Numbered from the stretch's first letter, positions 1 through 12,198 are shown. The stretch: 64,000 nt of DNA from Gigantopelta aegis (GCF_016097555.1 NC_054702.1:91167798-91231797), one strand, 5' to 3'. Notes: generated from the sequence alone by a model not told the origin. Numbers and translations: made by a program.

Positions 1-102
1 AAATATAAATATAACCTATAATATTCTACGCGCTGATAGTTTGGCATATACATTAGCTAAACTCATCTAACTATTGATATAATAAATAATACAGACCCGA
101 AA

Positions 103-375
103 GTTTGTTTTGTTTAACATCACCACTAGAGCATATTGATTAATTAATTATTAGCAACTGAATGCAAAACAGACATTATGACACAACCTTCAGAGGAAAC
201 CTGCTACATTTTCTATTAACAGAATGGGAATTTTTGTACTAGTCTGCACATTCCCCCAAACAAGAAAATACATACTACGACCTTTGATATACCAGTCGTG
301 GGGCACTGGTTGGGACGGGAAATATCCCCAAGGGTCCACTGAGCAGATTCGACCCTACGACCCAATCACCTCAAG
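103..375 (-). mobile_element. SINE, tail A, near full length
   Basis: Starts with gtttgttttgtttaacatcacc (inverse of tail A), runs through the body (gatataccagtcgtggggcactgg) and reaches a decayed B-box region near 340-360. It is strongly diverged. Confidence 0.8.
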
Positions 376-601
376 ATAGAGATCTACTGACTAGTTATAT
401 TCCTATTATTTAAATGATGGAATTGATGTAAATGTACTGGATTTTGTATTTGCTTCCATGTTTAGGTAAGGAAAACAAATACTGAATATGTATTAAAGGT
501 AAATGTGATCGATATGTAGGGTCTATCCTTGTTAACACGACAATAGATCATGATCCTAATAATTCAAGTCCTTCTTACATAAATACATAATATAACAGAT
601 A

Positions 602-690
602 GGTTAGTGTAAACCGATATAACCAATAGGTTGGTGTAAACCGATTGTAACCGATCGGTTAGTGTAAACCAATTATAACCGATGATCGAT
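602..690. repeat. Short degenerate tandem repeat, about 29-bp unit
   Basis: Three units of the form ggttagtgtaaaccgatwtaaccgat are visible. They are imperfect and carry no coding potential. Confidence 0.6.
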
Positions 691-966
691 GATGAAATCC
701 CAACAGATTCCCAGCACTACTACAGACAGAGATAAATCCCGTCTCCACCTTCAGCCTGAAGGTCGATGGGTCGGAGGGTAAATTCCCATCAGATGACCTA
801 TTGTATTATTTCCCATTCCGTCTAGTGGTTTATAGCTGAAGTATCAAGGCCGTTACACGTAACTACAGATAAAAGATAATATGCTGCTAGTGAAAAAGGG
901 TAGCACGTGTGGCGTATTAGAATACATCTACGACTGGATTTTACCTGTACTCGGCCAAATCCTACA

Positions 967-2453
967 GGTAATACTAAACCAAATAACTTCCGGCTGTGTC
1001 AAAGTTCGAGGTGCACCACACTTTTGATAGAGAAGTAAACACCACAAGTCCTGTGATTGGTTATAAATGTGAGTGTGTTGCTTGTAAAAAACACATTTGT
1101 TTGATCTGGACAAAAGGTGTATGTAATTTTATTTCATCTAGTACCAATGTATCAATTAGCTTTGTGCTTGAAACATGTATGGGGTACCTGTAAAAAAAAG
1201 TACTCAAATTTTGTGAGCAACTGGGGTAGTCAAAGACGCTACCCGTTATCTCTGAAATGAGCAGCTTGACCCCCATTTTTTCCCCTGATTCACTTTAAGG
1301 GTGAGGGGTGGTAGTCTTTATATCTGTGGTGTACATGATTGATACGCTGCAGGTAAGAGTTATGGCCACATAAGTTACTAGTGTGATTGGATTTGGTAGT
1401 ATACAACCTACAACCACTACACCAAATATTATATAGTCGCGTAAAGTAGATCATGATATGCTATTTGTTTAATTCGGTATTATCTTGTGAAAAATGTAAA
1501 TCGTTATGCCTTCTCCATCCTATGCACCCAACATACAATTTCTCGTTCTAACCAGAGCACCACGACTGGTATATCAAAGGCTGTGGTATGTGCTATCTTG
1601 ACTGTGGGATGGTGCATATAAAAGATTCCTTGCTACTAAAGGAAACGTGTAGCGGGTTTCCTCTCTTAGATTATATGTCAAAATTACCAAGTGTTTAACA
1701 TCCAATAGCCGATGATTAGTAAACTAAGAAACTTTAACTTTTTTCCAACACATACAAGTGACAGTGCATGTACGACCCTGACATACATCTGTTTCACAAT
1801 GGTATTCCGTTTTCAATGCATGCTGCTTTTAATGAAATTGTCTTCAGCTCCAGCTGATAATAATGACACAGAATTACTGTAACTGCACTGATAATTATTA
1901 AAGGTGGATTACTGTATTACTGCATACGGCCGCTGAATGGAACACTAAATAATTTATTGCGTTATATCCGAGAGACAGTTTCATAATTATGCGATCGTTA
2001 CTTCATTAAACAACGCCGTTCAACTTATAGGTTGTACTACACCAAATAAAATCCCATAGGCGACCATGTTAACATTTGTCTTTAAAAACACTATATGCAA
2101 TATGTCAACCAAACTATGACCAATACATATCAGTACCCCTACCTCAAAGTATTAATTTTTTTAAATGGTACCTTTCATGGCTCATATATAACCAGGTGTT
2201 TTTACAACACCCCTAGTTTCGCACAAAATTTGAGTACTTTTTTTCCACAGGTATCCCATACATTTTCCAAGCACAAGGCTACTTGAAACAGTGGTACTAA
2301 ATGAAATATAATTGCATAAATGTTTTGCCTAGATGAAACTAAATGTTTTTACAACAATTATCACCAATGGCAGGAGTGCATTAACTGCTTTATCAAAAGT
2401 TAGGTGCATCTCGAACTTTGAACCAGCCGGATGTTATTTGGTTTAGTACTACC
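967..2453. mobile_element. 1.5-kb element with long (about 270-bp) inverted arms
   Basis: The left arm (967-1240) and right arm (about 2205-2453) are inverted copies beginning GGTARTACTAAACCAAATAA. They share blocks such as caaagttcgaggtgcacc and aaaaagtactcaaattttgt with some indels. No transposase frame is visible between them; the interior holds a truncated SINE (1543-1728). A clear target-site duplication was not found. Confidence 0.75.
1543..1728 (+). mobile_element. SINE body, truncated
   Basis: Contains accacgactggtatatcaaa and gcatataaaagattccttgc and continues to catccaatagccgatgatta, ending before the terminal tail A motif. It lies inside the long-arm element. Confidence 0.75.
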
Positions 2454-2469
2454 AGTAGTTGGTTTGAAA

Positions 2470-2721
2470 TAGCATCTGTGCTCTACTGGTAAAGAGCTCA
2501 CTTGATGCGCGGTCAGTCTTAGGATCGATCCTCGTCGATGGTCCCATTGGGCTCTTTCTCGTTCTAGTCAGTGCTCCACATATGGTGAAACAAAAGCCGT
2601 GGTATGTACTGTCCTGTCTGTGGGATGGTGCAAAAAGATCCTTTGCTGCTAATCGAAGAGTAGCCCATGGCGAGGAGGCAGCGTGTTTCCTCTCTCATTA
2701 TCTGTATGGTCCTTAACGGTA
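2470..2721 (+). mobile_element. SINE, tail B type, 3'-truncated
   Basis: Has a tRNA-like head (ctctactggtaaagagctc; B-box ggatcgatcc) and the tail B specific stretch gctgctaatcgaagagtagc; it stops at ggtccttaac. Confidence 0.75.
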
Positions 2722-2887
2722 TTTCCAAATGACCAAATATACCAGGGAATAGAGAACTTGAATAAACAGACATATCAATGAGAACTTTGAAATGGGTGGG
2801 ACTGGAAGAGTTCTGATTGTAGATACTGTGCAATGTATTCTGGAACATTTTAAATCAGCTTTTCTAAGGTGAGAAGATGTATGAGAA

Positions 2888-3105
2888 TGGCCGTACCTAG
2901 AAGGGAGGAAGAGGAAGAAACCTATTTTCAGGCCCTTAGGAACCGAGGGTGGGGTAAAACATGTACGTTTTTTTGTACTTCTCAATATAAATAAAGAAAA
3001 AAATCGGGCTTGTGCCCCCCCCCCCCCCCCCCCCACCACTAGACTGCGACTCCTCCACTAGAGATTGTGTCCCCCTACTCCAGATACCGTTCCTACGGGC
3101 CTTCC
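2888..3105. mobile_element. MITE-like element with poly-C core
   Basis: Imperfect inverted ends (ggccgtacctagaaggg and tccttcctacgggcc in related order) flank about 200 bases containing a pure C tract at about 3017-3035 and aaaatcgggcttgtgcccc. Resembles other homopolymer-bearing elements in this window. Confidence 0.45.
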
Positions 3106-3737
3106 TTTTAGGTTTCAAGTGTACTTTGTATCTAACTGTAGGCTAGGTACAGCAGGTACAGCCCTGATAAGTGGTGGGACTGTAGTATCGTACCATATTC
3201 AAAAGACAATAATAACTACTCCCTCTGATCTTGACTCTGTAGTTATACGTATACACGTATGCACTGCGCACAGTATAATATAGTTTAACCCGATGAGTTT
3301 GTTAGTGATTAAATTCCAAGGTTTTTGGTAAAAATCCAGTAACATCATGAGAGGATACAACAGAAAACTGTGGAGTAATTAAAACATAAAACATGGTGTG
3401 TTTCGTAACTACTAAAACAAAGCTTTCAGGTTCCCTTGCAGTGGCGGATCCAGCGTGAAATCGAGCAGGGGTCACAACGAGACTGTGAAGTTGGTAATAT
3501 TGCATTAAAAAACAATATATTGTCATAACTGGTAGGGACGGATGCAAGATATTTTAAGGTAGTGATTGCAACGTTTAAAAGGGACATTTACAGTATTCAA
3601 AAGTAAACTAACATGTTTATCTGTATAGTAATCATCTGAAGAAATATTAAGCCGAACATTGTAAACAATAAATGCAATATTTTCATTTGCTAAACACTGG
3701 ATTTTTCGGGACACTTCGAATTTCGAAGGGGTGTGCA

Positions 3738-3911
3738 CCTCCATCACCCTACTCTTGGATCCACGCTTGCAGGCCTCGAAAGCAGTCCTTATGCCCCTCC
3801 ATCACCCTACTCTTGGATCCACGCTTGCAGGCCTCGAAAGCAGTCCTTATGCCCCTCCATCACCCTACTCTTGGATCCACGCTTGCAGGCCTCGAAAGCA
3901 GTCCTTATGCT
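3738..3911. repeat. Tandem repeat, three 58-bp units
   Basis: The unit starts cctccatcaccctactcttg at 3738, 3796 and 3854, and the copies look identical. The array is open in several frames, which gives false small ORFs. Confidence 0.9.
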
Positions 3912-4002
3912 TAAATTGATGCAACAAACTTAACTGGTCTGAACTGAATTAATCTAGCGAACATTTCTTGTATTTTATATTAATATGTATTGGCGTTTCC
4001 GG

Positions 4003-4021
4003 GGGGGGGGGGGGGGGGGGG
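4003..4021. repeat. Poly-G tract
   Basis: About 19 consecutive G bases, followed by catgacggcaatgcccgg. Such tracts recur in this window. Confidence 0.9.
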
Positions 4022-4208
4022 CATGACGGCAATGCCCGGCAATCACCCTTCAGAGGGTTTTTTTTTAACGTGTGTCATATGTACCTGTTGCCCTATAAAA
4101 TGACTTGTTGATAGTGTGGGTTCCTCCTTCCAGTATGTGTGCCCCCTCCACAATATAAAATACTGACTACGACAATGCCTACGCATCCACCTCCTACTTC
4201 ATCGGTCA

Positions 4209-4319
4209 TAAAGAAAGAAAAAAAGAAAGAAAGAAAGAAAGAAAAAGAAAGAAAGAAAGAAAGAAAGAAAGAAAAAGAAAAGAAAAGAGAAAAAGAAACA
4301 AACAAACAAACAATCAATC

Positions 4320-4353
<34 letters not shown>
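4209..4353. repeat. Compound microsatellite (gaaa)n then (aatc)n
   Basis: An interrupted gaaa array to about 4300, then caaa units, then about ten aatc units. The Lys-rich/Ser-Phe-rich frames here are artefacts. Confidence 0.95.
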
Positions 4354-4355
<2 letters not shown>

Positions 4356-4359
4356 CTAA

Positions 4360-5590
4360 CCTCTATTGATAGAACAGAACAGCACAGTAGTTGGATGTCA
4401 TCATTAGGTAGAATTAGATCCATGCACAGATATTTTATATTTACATACATTTAAAATAAATATGATTATAAATGTCAAACAGCGATCATTTCGTGCATTT
4501 CTGAAGTTAATCTATATTAAGACGAATGCGCGTAGTATCGATTTGATACCAATAAGCATATTAAAAGGTTAAAGCATTGTTGACGTCACGTCAAAAGACT
4601 GTTGACATTTTTATGGTAACGGCTTCGGCAATTTTCGTAACTTAACGGGAATTGTCGAAATATACTGGGAATAAATAATAATCCATTGTACTTAAAAATA
4701 TTCGTTCACTAAAATAGCAACCAGTTCTTTGTCAAATTCAAAATGTAATGTCACGTCTTAAAGAGTAGTAAATAAAATTATTGGTATTTATTTTTAATTT
4801 TGGGCGGGATAGGGGTATTTAATTAAAGGTAAAATCGTTACATTTCTCTAGAAAATGCAGCTCTAAGTGAATGTATCTTAAAGATGCAATCTCTGGGTTT
4901 ATATTATTTAACCATGTATAACAGACCATGCTTTTCATCTACATAGACGTGAGGCTATGATTTCTTATGAAATATATATATGCTATGAATGCTATGAAAT
5001 ATATATATTTGTCACAACAAAGCCAAAATGTAGGCATCACTACTATACAAAATTACAAATCAAAACAAAAAGCCTTCGATTAGGAATTACACTGGCATAG
5101 CATTTATTACACTTACATGCATAGCCTGCGTGAAAGAATCCATATGACGCATTCATGGCGGCAAGGCACCGACTGCGCGCCTATCCCGAAGGGTTTTGCC
5201 CTGGCAACAACAGCCGTACCTTCCCTGGGTTTCCAAAAGAAAGGCCCACTCGGTGCACCCCTCATGCGCATAAAAGCTATACCCGTGCAGCTTGTCCACC
5301 CGCGAGGGTCACCTACGCGAATGCATTTAAGGGGATTCCTAATTTAGGTGTTTGCTCAGTTTGTTGAGCTTTGAATAACGTATAACATTTGAATAACGTA
5401 TAACAATGCAACATAATGTCATGTAGTACTGTGCAACATGAATGAAACTTATTTTAGACTTGTGACCTGTAACTTTATCCAAGGGGAAGGTTTTCGGTCC
5501 CCCTTGGATCCGCATCTGCATTGGCAAAGTATCGAGCTAACATTTATAATAATGCACCATGTCATTGTGACTTACACTTGCCGCCACCGG
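4360..5590. other. No gene seen
   Basis: Mostly AT-rich single-copy sequence. 5105-5340 is unusually GC-rich for the area, with short open frames on both strands but no recognisable protein or RNA. Short direct repeats occur at 4965-5010 and 5370-5408. Confidence 0.5.
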
Positions 5591-5595
5591 AAATC

Positions 5596-5723
5596 TCTCT
5601 CTCTCTCTCTCTCGTCCGTCTGTGTCCCGTCTTCTCTCTCTTCGATTATATTAAGTTTTATTGCATATCTCCGTTGTCTCTGTACATTTGTTCTCCACAC
5701 CCATCTCCCACACTCTCCCCCTC

Positions 5724-5806
<83 letters not shown>

Positions 5807-5951
5807 GCCCTCTCTCCCTCCCTCTCTCTCTCTCTCTCTCTCTCCTCCCCCTCTCTCCCTCCCTCTCTCTCTCTCTCCCCCTCTCTCTCTTCTCTTTCTC
5901 TCGCTCTCTTTCTCTCCCCTCTCTCTCACTCTCTTCTCTGTCTCTCTCTCG

Positions 5952-6037
<86 letters not shown>
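5596..6037. repeat. Long (CT)n microsatellite, interrupted
   Basis: About 440 bases of ct with a short unique interruption at about 5612-5729 and several c-rich variants, ending in (ta)n at 6037-6051. It creates Ser/Leu and Arg/Glu open frames on both strands, none of them genes. Confidence 0.97.
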
Positions 6038-6040
<3 letters not shown>

Positions 6041-6988
6041 ATATATATATACTCTAGTATTCCACTGACAGTATTCCCTGGACATTCTTGTGACTTGATT
6101 TGAAATTTTTTCAACGCTCGCACCTATACTCTGTACCTGTAGTCTAAACCTGAAATAATAACCCGTTAATTTAGGCATGGTTCTGATTTTACATGGTATT
6201 TCGCCCTAACCATGTTTTGAGCAGTATATATTTTTGTTAAAATAAATCATCTGTTCGCTCAGCAAAACTCAACACACGCCCACCCTTCTTGACAACGGAT
6301 CAGCTTCTATCAATCGTTACGAATAATCGAGACTAGTTATCGACTGCGTGTTCTGATGGAGACTCTCTTTATTGCGCTATCGTTTTAGGTCGCGGTCTGA
6401 GCAACGCTATTTCCACCTTCGATTAGTGTTTTTCTTTGCAACAACTTGCAAATTGCCTAGCTGCCTCTGACCCTATTTCCTTTCTATAAAATTCATGTTT
6501 TTCACCTATTCATTTGCTTTCAATAGTAAAAGAGAAAATGACAAATTAAGCCGGTTTTTGGATGTGCTAATACGTAATCCATAAGAAATTAGGCGACAGA
6601 AATGAAGCGATAAGTGAGGTGCAGGAAACTTCAAAGGACTAGAGGCTGCTGGATCCTAATAACTGCCGATGCCTGCTGAATCGTACGCCGAGTGTATAGG
6701 GACAGGATGTTTTACTAGCGATCATAAAACAAGTCATCAGTAACTAATTTGAAAACATTTGGAACTAATGGCTTAAAAATGGTTTAACAAACGAAAACAA
6801 ATTAGTAGGGTTGTGACATCCATTAAGGGACGTTCCAGATATGATCGATGAAGGGGGGTAATGATAATGAAAGGCAAAACACATATAAAAAGGAGGGAGA
6901 TGGGACCGACAAACGGACTGAGACAGACGGAAGGACGGATGGTGAAAAGAGGAGTATACAGCAAGAAAGTAAAAAATAAAATGTAAAT

Positions 6989-6991
<3 letters not shown>

Positions 6992-7081
<90 letters not shown>
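6992..7081. repeat. (GA)n microsatellite, left half
   Basis: About 90 bases of ga. With 7253-7340 it appears to be one microsatellite split by a SINE. Confidence 0.95.
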
Positions 7082-7085
<4 letters not shown>

Positions 7086-7252
7086 GTTAAAGTTTGTTTC
7101 GTTTAACGACACCACTAGAGCACATTGCTTTATTAATCATGAGAAAACACCTGCTACATTTTTCCATTAGTAGCAAGGATCTTTTATATGCACCATCCGA
7201 TAGACAGGGTAGCACATACCACGGTCTTTGATATACAAGAAGTGGGGCACTG
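7086..7252 (-). mobile_element. SINE, tail A, inserted in a GA microsatellite
   Basis: Begins gtttgtttcgtttaacgaca and runs to aagaagtggggcactgg, where it is truncated at its 5' end. GA repeats directly flank both sides, so the target duplication is hidden in the microsatellite. Confidence 0.85.
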
Positions 7253-7318
<66 letters not shown>

Positions 7319-7340
7319 CAGAGAGAGAGAGAGAGAGAAA
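7253..7340. repeat. (GA)n microsatellite, right half
   Basis: About 88 bases of ga with two cagaga interruptions. Confidence 0.95.
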
Positions 7341-7844
7341 CATACGGACAAACCATTTTCAATATTAAAATTTCTTCTTTTGAAATTGTCTACGGACCTT
7401 CTACTGATTTGTAATATTACTAGCTAGTATACCATTCTGACTTTCGAGAAACCTATCTGTAAATCTATGAACGAGAATGGCTGGTACTTGAGTCTACAGG
7501 CGAGAGCCAAAGGTTTCGAACTGGTATTGATCGTATTCTATAGTACAGGGACGAAACAGTAATTTGATTTCAAGTGTCGCGGAGTCCCAGCAGCAACAGT
7601 TCATCTTGTCGCTGGTTTTAGAGGGTAATACGTATCGCAAAAGACAAACATGGAAACGAAATCAACTCATGGTATGGAATAGGCTGGAGTTAATTTCATT
7701 TAACGTCGCAGATGTCGAGTATTACTGTAACACCGCAGATATTTAATTTGTAATCAGGCAGTGCACTGAAACCCAGCTACTGTTGCGCCACACTAAAATA
7801 CCAATACTAGTTAACTGCGGGGGCTGTTAGCCACGGATGCACGG

Positions 7845-8205
7845 AGTTGAAACACGGAAAACTGAGAAGTTAGCTACGGCCTACATCACAATGAAACACT
7901 CAATTCAACCAATTATTTACGGCTGCATCAAACACTGAAATACTGAAATTAAGCAGTCAGCTATGGCTGTATGACATTCACACGTTAAAACACGGAAATC
8001 AAACTATTGCTACATCACATTGAAACACGGAAATCAAGCAGTTAGCTATGGCTACATCACATTCGAAAGTTGAAACACGGAAACCAAGCAAGTAGCTATG
8101 TCAGCATCACATTGAAAAAAAAGAAGAAATAAAGTGGATACCTATTGCTTCATCACGTTGAAACATGAAACTCAAGCAATTAGCTATGTGTCACGATGGA
8201 ACAAG
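7845..8205. repeat. Degenerate tandem repeat, about 45-60-bp units
   Basis: Repeated core gaaacacggaaatcaagca followed by gttagctatggctacatcac, with much length variation. Not coding. Confidence 0.75.
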
Positions 8206-8207
8206 GA

Positions 8208-8210
<3 letters not shown>

Positions 8211-8302
<92 letters not shown>
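8211..8302. repeat. (CT)n microsatellite
   Basis: About 92 uninterrupted bases of ct. Confidence 0.97.
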
Positions 8303-8305
<3 letters not shown>

Positions 8306-8705
8306 AACCTCTATTCAGGTAGCAGTATATAATAAATAAACATGTCATCTCAATAAAACTCCGAAATACATGTACCTGTTATATCTGTTATATCCGTAAA
8401 AAAAATCATTAAAACTTCAAGCTCTGGTCTATTTTAATATTTAAGCATTTAGAGCTGTTCATCAAGTTTTGTTTTATTCCCGCAATGCGCCATCTTATTT
8501 ACCATATAGGTCACTGAGTAAAGTAGACATCGCTTGGCGGGACGTCAGACGACTGTCATGTAATGGCTGAGACAGACTGTAGCGTGATGCAGTGACGCGG
8601 TGCATTGTGGTCACTTTCAAGGAGTTTTAAACACCATACGAGGTTATAGGTTTCTTTAAACGAGTCTACTAGAGCTCATTAATTTATTAACTATAAGCTA
8701 CTGTG

Positions 8706-8848
8706 CCAGTGACGGATCCAAGAAATCCACATGGGGGGGGGGGGGGTGTGCAGTAACATGAATTGGAATGCCAAGGGAACTTTTATAAAATTATAACTAT
8801 TTAACATTTGGGGGGGGGGCCTTGCCCCCACCCTAGATCCGCCTCTGT
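8706..8848. mobile_element. MITE-like element with poly-G tracts
   Basis: Ends agtgacggatccaag and tagatccgcctctgtgg form an inverted pair (cRgaggcggatc core). Two G tracts (about 8732-8746 and 8810-8819) lie inside. It is related in plan to 19786-19972. Confidence 0.5.
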
Positions 8849-8869
8849 GGGTCCCTATTTTCGAAGCCA

Positions 8870-8985
8870 ACTTAGCGCTACGAAATCGCAAAACCATCGT
8901 AGGTTGTGACGTGACTACAGCACACGCCACAGTGACGTCATAGCTTACGATGTGTTTTACGATTTTGCGATTGTTTCAAAAACAT
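8870..8985. repeat. Imperfect inverted repeat
   Basis: acgaaatcgcaaaaccatcg near 8880 is answered by cgatgtgttttacgattttg near 8948-8968 and gtgacgt motifs face each other between them. Possibly a small foldback element. Confidence 0.5.
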
Positions 8986-9030
8986 GGGTCCAGGACGTCA
9001 AACAGTTGGTCATTGTGACACGTAATAAAA

Positions 9031-9215
9031 AAAAAAACCAGCAACACTTTTTCATTAGCGTTATGGATCTTTTGTGTGCACTTTCCCATTGACAGGGCAG
9101 CGCATGCCACGGCCTTTAATATACCAGTCGTAGTGTACTGGTTGGAACAGGAAAACAAAATCGGATAATAAGTTCACCAAAGGAATCCTATCCGTGAACC
9201 CAAGCACTTTAAGCA
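9031..9215 (-). mobile_element. SINE body and head, tail missing
   Basis: Contains ttttcattagcgttatggat, gcacttcccattgacaggg-like body and ccagtcgtagtgtactgg on this strand. It lacks the terminal tail. Confidence 0.65.
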
Positions 9216-9419
9216 AGCGTTCTAATTGGCGACATAGTTCTTGAATGTTAAAAGTTAAATTTGTTTATTTTAACACCACTAGAGAACATTGATTTATTAA
9301 TCATCGACTATTGGATATCAAACATTTGGTAATTCTGATATACAATCTTAAAGCGGAAACCCGCTACACGTTCCCGCTAGTAGCAAGGGATCTTTTATAT
9401 ACATCATCCCGCAGACGAG

Positions 9420-9943
9420 GGCTCGTGCTTATAAAACTAAAGTCTAGACTTTAATACAGAAAGAAATGTTTTATTTAACGACGCACTCAACACATTTTGT
9501 TTACGGTTATATGGCGTCAGACATATGGTTAAGGACCACACAGAATTTGAGAGGAAACCCGCTGTCGCCACTACATGGGCTACTCTTCCGATTAGCAGCA
9601 AGGGATCTTTTATTTGAGTTCCCACAGGCAGGATAGCACAAACCGTGGCCTTTGTTGAACCAGTTATGGATCACTGGTCGGTGCAAGTGGTTTACACCTA
9701 TCCATTGAGCCTTGCGGAACACTCACTCAGGGTTTGGAGCAGGTATCTGGATTAAAAATCCCATGCCTCGACTGGGATCCGAACCCAGTGCCTACCAGCC
9801 TGTAGACCGATGGCCTACCACGACGCCACCGAGGCCGGTAGACTTTAATAAAGTCCAGACTTTAACGTAATGCTATTTGAATGGCGTTGCCATGACGTTA
9901 AAGTCTGGACTTTAAGGTTTATAAGCACGGGGCCAGATAGCAC
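9420..9943. mobile_element. MITE with cgtgcttataaa termini, itself interrupted
   Basis: Left end gctcgtgcttataaaac and right end gtttataagcacgggg are inverted, and both are followed inward by taaagtcYagactttaa blocks. Removing the SINE at 9457-9838 leaves about 140 bases. Confidence 0.75.
9457..9838 (-). mobile_element. Complete composite SINE: GGCCGGCCTCGGTGGCG head + common body + tail B
   Basis: 382 bases flanked by perfect 12-bp direct repeats TAGACTTTAATA (9445-9456 and 9839-9850). The head has A-box-like gtggcgtcgtggtaggcc and B-box gggttcggatccc sequences on this strand. The tail is the standard tail B. This head elsewhere (63031-63308) carries tail C. Confidence 0.9.
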
Positions 9944-10410
9944 ATACCACGGCCAATAATATACCAGTCGTGGTGACCTGGCTGGAATGAGAAATAGCCC
10001 AATGGGCCCACCGACGGGGATCGACCCTAGACGCGCAGAAGGCGAGCCCTTTACCACTAGGCGTCCCTTAGTTCTAGCATATTGACTGATGACCATACTT
10101 AAAAGTCTAAACCAAATAAGACTTTGGCAAAGAGTCCATTTGCTGTCAAATTACGCGCTGCTCACTACGCTCAGCTACGCTCCGTCTACGCAGTAATCTT
10201 TCTCCAGCATTAGAGATTGCACACACGTAACACACATCACGAAACACAAGTTTCAAAAAATATAATTCTGTAGTTAACTTATGCATGCTACTGCCAGATT
10301 GCTCAAATAAGATAAAAAAAACAACAACCCAACAACAATTTGTATCTTGTTTGTGTCAAGATGATGATGAGACGTGCTGTCAACGAAACACATAAACTGA
10401 AAACTGTCAA

Positions 10411-10650
10411 TCAGTGATTGGCACACTAAACTTGACATTGCCAATGGTTGGCACACTAAACTTGACATTGCCAATGATTGGCAAACCAACCTTAATATTG
10501 CCAATGATTGGAACATCAACCTTAACATTGCCAATGATTGACAAATCAAACTTGACATTGCCAATGGTTGGCACATCAACCATGACATTGCCAATGGTTG
10601 GCACACCAACCTTGACATTGCCAATGATTGCCACACCAGCCGTGACATTG
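10411..10650. repeat. Minisatellite, eight 30-bp units
   Basis: Unit ccaatgattggcacaccaac plus cttgacattg, exactly 30 bases, eight copies with point changes. Because 30 is a multiple of three, open frames span it on both strands (TLPMIGT-type and IGNVKV-type repeats). No start context, splice or homology supports either. Confidence 0.92.
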
Positions 10651-10785
10651 TCAGTGGATGATATGGTGGCAATAAAATATTTTTTAAATGTAATTATATT
10701 TGTATTATCCATTAGTAAAACTATTATAGAATAGGGAAGAGTGATAGCAGCTTTAATCCCCCTTTCGTCTATTAATTATCCTGTA

Positions 10786-10943
10786 TGTGAGTTGGTGCAT
10801 ATAAATGATCCCTTGCTACTAATGAAAAAATTTAGCAGGTTTTCTCTCTTAGACTATATGTCAGAATTACCAAATGTTTGACATCCAATAGCTGATGATT
10901 AATAAATCAATGTGCTCTAGTGGTGTCGTTAAACAAAATAAAC
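10786..10943 (+). mobile_element. SINE, tail A, 5'-truncated
   Basis: Starts within the body (ggtgcatataaatgatccc) and ends ctagtggtgtcgttaaacaaa. Confidence 0.8.
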
Positions 10944-11504
10944 AACGAAACATTATTGTAAATGGGATTTGACTTGGTGGTACGCACTCTATATATCTGT
11001 GTAGAAAGCTGAGTATAATCATATCACAAGCGGATCATAGATGTGTTTTTTTCAGAGACGCCAGGACATGTCCGTTATCAGTAATGACAGTCATGTGCGC
11101 GCACCTGCAGTGAGTGTGAACCGTCTCGACGTTGTATTACTGCAGGCACGCCAAGTATTCCGAACAGCCAGGCAGTTACCAAACATACACGTCTCATGCC
11201 ACAGGCATTCTGTATATCTGGGAGGAGAGAAACAAGATAGATGAGAAACCCGCATAAAGGCATACCTGCGCCACAGTATGATTATGGCAATTATTGTCCA
11301 AATGTCAACTTGTGTAAACCGCACATGTAGCATTTTGTTCAAAGTGATATGATCACATTGGCTGAATCATACAATATCCCTCTTAAAATACCTTTTGCTT
11401 GTATGTGATGGAATGATAATTGTTGTATCTCTGGTTACACATAATCGGAATATGCTGCACATTTCATTTTTCGGAAGTGAGCTATTTCGTTTTCATATCT
11501 ACAA

Positions 11505-11791
11505 GCCTGGGATCGATCCCCGTCGGTGGGCCCATAGGGCTATTTCTCGTTCCAGCCAGTGCACCACGACTGGTATATCAAAGGCCGTGGTATGTACTAC
11601 CCTGTCTGTGGGATGGTGCATATAAAAGAACCCTTGCTGCTAATCGGAAAGAGAAGCCCATGAAGTGGCGACAGCGGGTTTCCTCTCTCAATATCTGTGT
11701 GGTCCTTAACCATACGTCTGACGCCATATAACCGTAAAATAAATGTGTTGAGTACGTCGTTAAATAAAACATTTCTTTCTTTCTTTCTTTC
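11505..11791 (+). mobile_element. SINE, tail B, with target duplication
   Basis: 5'-truncated in the head at the B-box (gggatcgatcccc), intact body, tail ending gtcgttaaataaaac and (tttc)n. Perfect 11-bp duplications catatctacaa flank it (11494-11504 and 11792-11802). Confidence 0.92.
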
Positions 11792-12096
11792 CATATCTAC
11801 AAATCAAATTGACGTAACAATGTGTGTACATATAATGATTATCGCATACTCGTAGGTTTTAACTGCTGTTGCCATTCCAGTATACCCAGCCTCAGTGACA
11901 TATTTGTTAATTCATTGACCGTAAGGAAGGTAGTTTCAAGGTTAGCATCCCAGTACGGGCTTCCGCTCGGAGTTAGTTTTAACGGTTCGGTGATAAGGCA
12001 ACCTCTCAAATAGTCGATATAGCCGAGGCGTGTACCCAGAAACGAGTGCTTGTACATACACTATTCCAGTTCCAACCCACCATTTGAAGAAGAAGA

Positions 12097-12198
12097 AATT
12101 TGTTTTGTTTAACGGCACCAGTAGAGCACATTCATTTATTAATTATCGGTTATTGGATGTTAAACATTTGTTAATATTCACATAGATTCAGAGAGGAA
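12097..12198 (-). mobile_element. SINE tail A fragment
   Basis: Starts atttgttttgtttaacggca and stops after the tail region, directly abutting the tail B SINE at 12203. Confidence 0.75.

Larger units (their letters stand above)
9247..10075 (-). mobile_element. SINE, tail A, split by a nested insertion
   Basis: The tail half is at 9247-9418 and resumes at about 9944 (agatagcacataccacgg), continuing to the B-box (gggatcgaccctag) near 10020. The 525 bases between are a MITE that itself carries another SINE. Confidence 0.85.

Noticed and set aside
5438..6178. Open frames of 135-221 codons in Ser/Leu or Arg/Glu
   Set aside because: Direct translation of a CT/GA microsatellite.
10407..10734. Repeat protein candidates on both strands
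   Set aside because: Eight 30-bp tandem units open in several frames; no splice signals, start context or known homologue.
11041..11244. Exon-like ORF after ttttttcag
   Set aside because: No homology recognised, and frames on the other strand are equally long.
11420..11731. ORFs with PRLVYQRPWYVLPCL-type sequence here and at many other sites
   Set aside because: Translations of the SINE body, which is repeated across the window in both orientations.
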